64,000 nt of DNA from Negativicutes bacterium (GTDB taxonomy: Bacteria; Bacillota_C; Negativicutes; Sporomusales_B; JARLHX01). Under the pieces are notes generated by a model, which saw only the letters and a list, made by a program, of their open reading frames with translations, did no database searches and was not told the origin of the DNA. The DNA is taken from NCBI GenBank assembly GCA_031292035.1, contig JARLHX010000375.1:124001-188000 (forward strand), given 5' to 3'. Shown piece after piece: positions 60,940 through 64,000 of the stretch (positions are counted from its first letter, which is position 1; each line of letters opens with the position of its first letter). Both the position numbers and the translations under genes were made by a program.

Positions 60940-62214
60940 TTATTTCTTTACCACCGGAATCATGGTTACAGCTTTTGGTACAACCAAGACGCTGGGCGCT
61001 GCCGTGCCGTCACTCGCCAGGGCAAAGGCTTCGGCGAGACTGGCGACACAGGTCAAATGCATCGACCGCAGTTCCTCCCCGGAAAGTTTGTCAGAAACGA
61101 CAATAACCTTGGATTTGGTAAGGGCCCTGGCAACCATACACGCCTTGTTGCCGCCGATTGTAAACCCTTCCCGACGGTATCTGTCGATGACCGCTTCCGG
61201 CGTGGCAGCCTCAGCCAGCCACTCACGAAAAACGCCTTCGCCGATTCCGTCACGGCACTCGGCCACAAGGATAACCGTGCCACCCGGTTTTACCAGTACC
61301 TCGGCAACCGACAACGCTTTTTGGGCCTGCCATAGATTCCGGTCCCGCGGATAGCCTCCCGGACTGGTGATCACAATATCGGCCAGCTCGTCAATGGCGA
61401 CCTCGCAGACTGCGCGGGACAGCTCGACCCCTTTGGCGTGAGCCGCCTCCAGTTCGCCGGCGACAAAGGCGATATTTCGCTTGTTGGGATCCTGGACAGA
61501 GTTGACAATGAAATTGACGCCCACCTTTTTCGCCGTTTCCAGGGCGGTCACATGGACGAGATTGCCTTCCAGCATTCCCATGGCCGGATCATACGGACTG
61601 ATGGGAAAGGAATGATTCTTCTTGATGGTTTCCAGGCCGGCTACGCCAGGCAGGATACTCTTTCGGCCCCCGCTGAAGCCGGCGCGGTGATGGGGCGCGA
61701 TCAATCCGGTAGTAATCCGGAAGGTAGCTTCGGCAACGGTTTTATTGATATACACCGGCAAATCGGCGAATTGCGACTGTCCGATGAACACCAGGGAATC
61801 TTTGTCCTGGCAGTCGTGACAGATCGTTTTGATCCTCCCAAAAGGCTTAGTGCCGACGATCTCTTCTATCTCGGCGGCGGTGGATGCCCGGTGGGTGCCT
61901 GTGGCCACTACAAAGCAAATATGGTCGTCACTGACACCTGCAGCCGCTAGCCGCTCTAGCAGCGCGGCGACGATCAAGCGCGTCGGTCCCGGGCGGGTGT
62001 GATCATTGACAACGATGACCACCCGATCTTCAGGTGTGACCATCGTTTCGAGACTCGGAGAATTTATCGGATGATCCAAAGCCTCTTTCAGCAGAGTTGC
62101 TTCGTCCCTTACCTCGCCCTTGGCGGCCATCGACACCACTTTTAGATTGGCCTGATCCAGAATATCTAGTGATTGGACACCCTCACCATAGGGAACAGAA
62201 ATATGCTTTTCCAT
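60940..62214 (-). CDS. LarA-family nickel-pincer 2-hydroxyacid racemase
   Basis: The 424-residue LarA homologue retains residues equivalent to those that hold or serve the nickel-pincer nucleotide in Lactobacillus LarA: Asp71 and Arg74 in NDHTRP, His108 in ATGTHR, His175/176 and Lys185 in PHHRAGFSGGRKSILPG, and His201 in KKNHS. All lie within one or two positions of the reference numbering. The family racemises or epimerises lactate, malate and other 2-hydroxy acids. The LarB/C/E cofactor genes are not in the window. Between an aldolase and DASS carriers it should interconvert stereoisomers of an imported hydroxy di- or tricarboxylate. Confidence 0.9.
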   Translation of the reverse strand: MEKHISVPYGEGVQSLDILDQANLKVVSMAAKGEVRDEATLLKEALDHPINSPSLETMVTPEDRVVIVVNDHTRPGPTRLIVAALLERLAAAGVSDDHICFVVATGTHRASTAAEIEEIVGTKPFGRIKTICHDCQDKDSLVFIGQSQFADLPVYINKTVAEATFRITTGLIAPHHRAGFSGGRKSILPGVAGLETIKKNHSFPISPYDPAMGMLEGNLVHVTALETAKKVGVNFIVNSVQDPNKRNIAFVAGELEAAHAKGVELSRAVCEVAIDELADIVITSPGGYPRDRNLWQAQKALSVAEVLVKPGGTVILVAECRDGIGEGVFREWLAEAATPEAVIDRYRREGFTIGGNKACMVARALTKSKVIVVSDKLSGEELRSMHLTCVASLAEAFALASDGTAAPSVLVVPKAVTMIPVVKK

Positions 62215-62289
62215 CCTTCACCCTCTCCTCCCATTCCAGACGAATTATAGCTATACTTTTTTCGGACTTATCGCATGAAATCCCTTTGC

Positions 62290-63066
62290 CTATAAACCAA
62301 GAAGGGCGGAGATACTTTTCATTTTGGCGGCGTCTTCATTGTAGATTTTTCCGTAATACTGCTGTTTGAGTTCATACCAGTGGAGCTCGAATTTCAGCGC
62401 CAACGGAATGCCTTCCGCCATCCCCGCCTCTGCTTTTGCATAGTCGGCAAATACCACTTTCCGTGTTTCGAAGCCGCCGATCAGGCCTTTGAGCTGCTGA
62501 TAAAACGGGATGGATTTAACAGTTGTGCCGCCGCCAACGATGCAATGCAGCGACCGCTCCTTGGCCTTGGCGAACACTGCCTTGGCAATATCCAGTATTT
62601 CCGGAGCGTTGACCCCGCTTGCCTTCACAGCGCTGCACAAGTCGGTACGCCCCAGCACAATGCCTGCCAGGCGCTGAATATTGTCGGCAGCCAATATCTC
62701 ATCGATTTTTTGGTATCCGTCGGCGGTTTCGATATTGATTAGCAGTTTCATATCTTCCAGTTCGGCGGCGTCATACTCGCTTTCCACCATATCCAAATAT
62801 TTTTCTAAAGCGAACCGCGACTCGATCATCGGTGCCATAATACCACTTACACCATACATTTTGGATAGTCTGAGATCACTCAGCGCCTCACAGCCGCCCA
62901 GTTTAACGGTCAGACCCACCCCGGCGCTCATGACAATTTCTTTGGTTCTGAGGATCTCGGCCGGGCGAATCCCTTCAGCCTCCAGATTGATTTTGACAGC
63001 AGTCACACCATGGCTTTGCCGCAGCTCTTTCAGTATATCTACCATCTTTTTCTCGATACTGTTCAT
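62290..63066 (-). CDS. HpcH/HpaI / citrate-lyase-beta-type aldolase
   Basis: This 258-residue TIM-barrel protein of the aldolase/citrate lyase family has the metal-ligand Glu in LLINIETADGY and Asp in IVLGRTDLCSAV. APMIESRFALEKYL lies in between, as in class II HpcH-type aldolases that cleave 2-keto-hydroxy acids or (as CitE-like proteins) citryl- or malyl-CoA. There is no CoA-lyase partner gene beside it. The ATG follows GGGAGG. It lies 34 bp after the aconitase-like gene, so it may cleave the acid that enzyme forms. Confidence 0.82.
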   Translation of the reverse strand: MNSIEKKMVDILKELRQSHGVTAVKINLEAEGIRPAEILRTKEIVMSAGVGLTVKLGGCEALSDLRLSKMYGVSGIMAPMIESRFALEKYLDMVESEYDAAELEDMKLLINIETADGYQKIDEILAADNIQRLAGIVLGRTDLCSAVKASGVNAPEILDIAKAVFAKAKERSLHCIVGGGTTVKSIPFYQQLKGLIGGFETRKVVFADYAKAEAGMAEGIPLALKFELHWYELKQQYYGKIYNEDAAKMKSISALLGL

Positions 63067-63100
63067 TGCCGGTTACCTCCCGCTCTTCTCGCAGCACTCA

Positions 63101-64000
63101 CTACGCTTGGCGATTTTTATTTTTCACTTCGTTCAAACGGCCGCCGGCTTTGATTGAGTCCAGATCAGCCTGGCATAGAGGTGAAGTGACGACAATTTCT
63201 TTATTATTCGTGGTGTTGCGAAGAATGTACTGCTTGCCCTCACGAAGCACCGCCGTGTCGATTTCCAGCCGGTCTTTCTGGCCAATGGCCTCATAGTCTT
63301 CACTATTGACCAACACCAGCGGCAGCAGACCCCAATTTACCAGGTTGGCCAGATGCAGCCTGGCAAAGTTTTTGGCGATCACCGCCTTGACCCCGAGATA
63401 GCGCGGCACCATAGCCGCCTGCTCGCGGCTGGAGCCCTGACCGTAGTTGGAACCGCCGACGATAAACCCGCCCCCGGCCTGCTGGGCGCGAACGGCGAAA
63501 CTGTCGTCCACCACTTTAAAGGCATGTTTGGACAGCTCGGGAATGTTGGACCGGACCGGCAGATAGAGGGCTCCCGCCGGACAGATATGGTCGGTGGTAA
63601 TATCGTCGCCCACTTTGAGCAGCACTTCGCCGCTGGTTACATCCGGCAGTGCCGCCATTTCCGGAATAGGCCGGAGATTGGGGCCGCGGCGGATGGCGAT
63701 TTTTTCAGGTTCAGACGACGGCGGCTGAAACATGTCGCGGTCGTCGGTAAACACTTCCGGCAGGTCATAGACAAAAGGCGGCAGATTCAAGTCGCGGGGA
63801 TCGGTGATCACTCCGGTGAGGGCCGACGCGGCCGCCGTCTCGGGCGCCACCAGATAAACCTTGTCTGAGGCGGTTCCGCTGCGGCCTGTGAAATTGCGCG
63901 GTGTCGTCCGCAGGGAAACTCCGTTTGTCTGGGGAGCAAATCCCGAGCCGTTGCAGCCACCGCAAATGGGTTCGAAGATCCGGACGCCAGACGCCAGAAT
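63101..64000 (-). CDS. Aconitase-family hydro-lyase, C-terminal part (cut by window edge)
   Basis: The last 299 codons of a single-chain aconitase/homoaconitase-like enzyme are present; the frame is open to base 64000. It has the second part of the Fe-S cluster motif, EPICGGCNGSG, then RNFTGRSG, VYLVAPETAAASALTG and the swivel domain with DDITTDHICPAG, GGSNYGQGSSREQAA and the loop IAKNFARLHLANLVNWGLLPL. The CGGC spacing and short swivel resemble the ~640-residue aconitases of clostridia and archaea. It is the most upstream visible gene of the cluster and probably isomerises a hydroxy tricarboxylate. Confidence 0.9.
   Translation of the reverse strand: MLASGVRIFEPICGGCNGSGFAPQTNGVSLRTTPRNFTGRSGTASDKVYLVAPETAAASALTGVITDPRDLNLPPFVYDLPEVFTDDRDMFQPPSSEPEKIAIRRGPNLRPIPEMAALPDVTSGEVLLKVGDDITTDHICPAGALYLPVRSNIPELSKHAFKVVDDSFAVRAQQAGGGFIVGGSNYGQGSSREQAAMVPRYLGVKAVIAKNFARLHLANLVNWGLLPLVLVNSEDYEAIGQKDRLEIDTAVLREGKQYILRNTTNNKEIVVTSPLCQADLDSIKAGGRLNEVKNKNRQA

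Overview
The window is a dense bacterial chromosome segment read almost entirely on the minus strand. It looks like a strictly anaerobic, diderm, endospore-forming Firmicute, most likely Negativicutes/Sporomusaceae. This is an inference. It rests on a Bacillus-type dcw order with a SpoVD-like PASTA penicillin-binding protein and an FtsW/SpoVE protein, a MurE with the meso-diaminopimelate motif DNPR, tungstate uptake with molybdopterin genes, a DUF1858 redox-disulfide protein, FeoB, a Tat-exported enzyme and many carboxylate carriers. No rRNA, tRNA, phage, IS element or CRISPR array was recognised.

Layout: (1) 1-10931: the division/cell-wall (dcw) operon mraZ-rsmH-ftsL-spoVD-murE-murF-mraY-murD-ftsW-murG (murG cut by the window edge), with MraZ-box repeats upstream of mraZ. 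(2) 10960-17516: a polysaccharide deacetylase, a YbaK-type deacylase, an Lgt homologue that has lost key residues, a degenerate repeat array (about 13492-13905), a DUF1858 protein, FeoA/FeoB, thioredoxin and a CoA-binding protein. (3) 17606-25594: an oligopeptide-binding lipoprotein divergent from a serine hydrolase and a YkfC-like murein-peptide endopeptidase, then GluQ-RS, an MFS carrier, phosphofructokinase and an EamA carrier. (4) 25706-34303: a tightly overlapping ten-gene operon for amino-sugar and cell-wall sugar recovery: BadF-type kinase (MurK-like), MurQ, PTS EIIB/EIIC/EIIA, GH4 phospho-glycosidase, ChbG, AnmK, a dedicated HPr and the exo-muramidase NamZ. (5) 34541-41235: D,D-carboxypeptidase, deacetylase, L,D-transpeptidase, an Orn/Lys/Arg decarboxylase, a MATE pump, a half-size EamA protein and a DUF2284 protein. 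(6) 41338-48613: a tungstate/molybdopterin block of ThiF/MoeB-like, MobB, MoeA, a MoeA-periplasmic-binding fusion and TupA/B/C. (7) 48835-64000: a thirteen-gene, one-direction catabolic cluster ending in a strong terminator.

The last cluster is the least explained part. In transcription order it encodes an aconitase-type hydro-lyase, a HpcH/citrate-lyase-type aldolase, a LarA-type nickel-pincer racemase, a DASS carrier, a metallo-beta-lactamase-fold hydrolase, two tandem DASS carriers, a DUF6282 TIM-barrel hydrolase, a Tat-exported amidohydrolase-2 (lactonase-like) protein, an MmgE/PrpD dehydratase, an alpha/beta hydrolase carrying the full fluoroacetate-dehalogenase residue set, a DcuC-type carrier and an isocitrate/isopropylmalate-type dehydrogenase. 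Together they look like a route that opens a lactone or ester outside the membrane, imports a hydroxy di- or tricarboxylate, then racemises, dehydrates, rehydrates, oxidises or cleaves it. The actual substrate cannot be read from the sequence.

Cell-wall metabolism is the other theme: synthesis (dcw), remodelling (deacetylases, L,D-transpeptidase, carboxypeptidase), peptide recovery (SBP, serine hydrolase, YkfC-like) and sugar recovery (NamZ to MurK operon) all lie within 37 kb.
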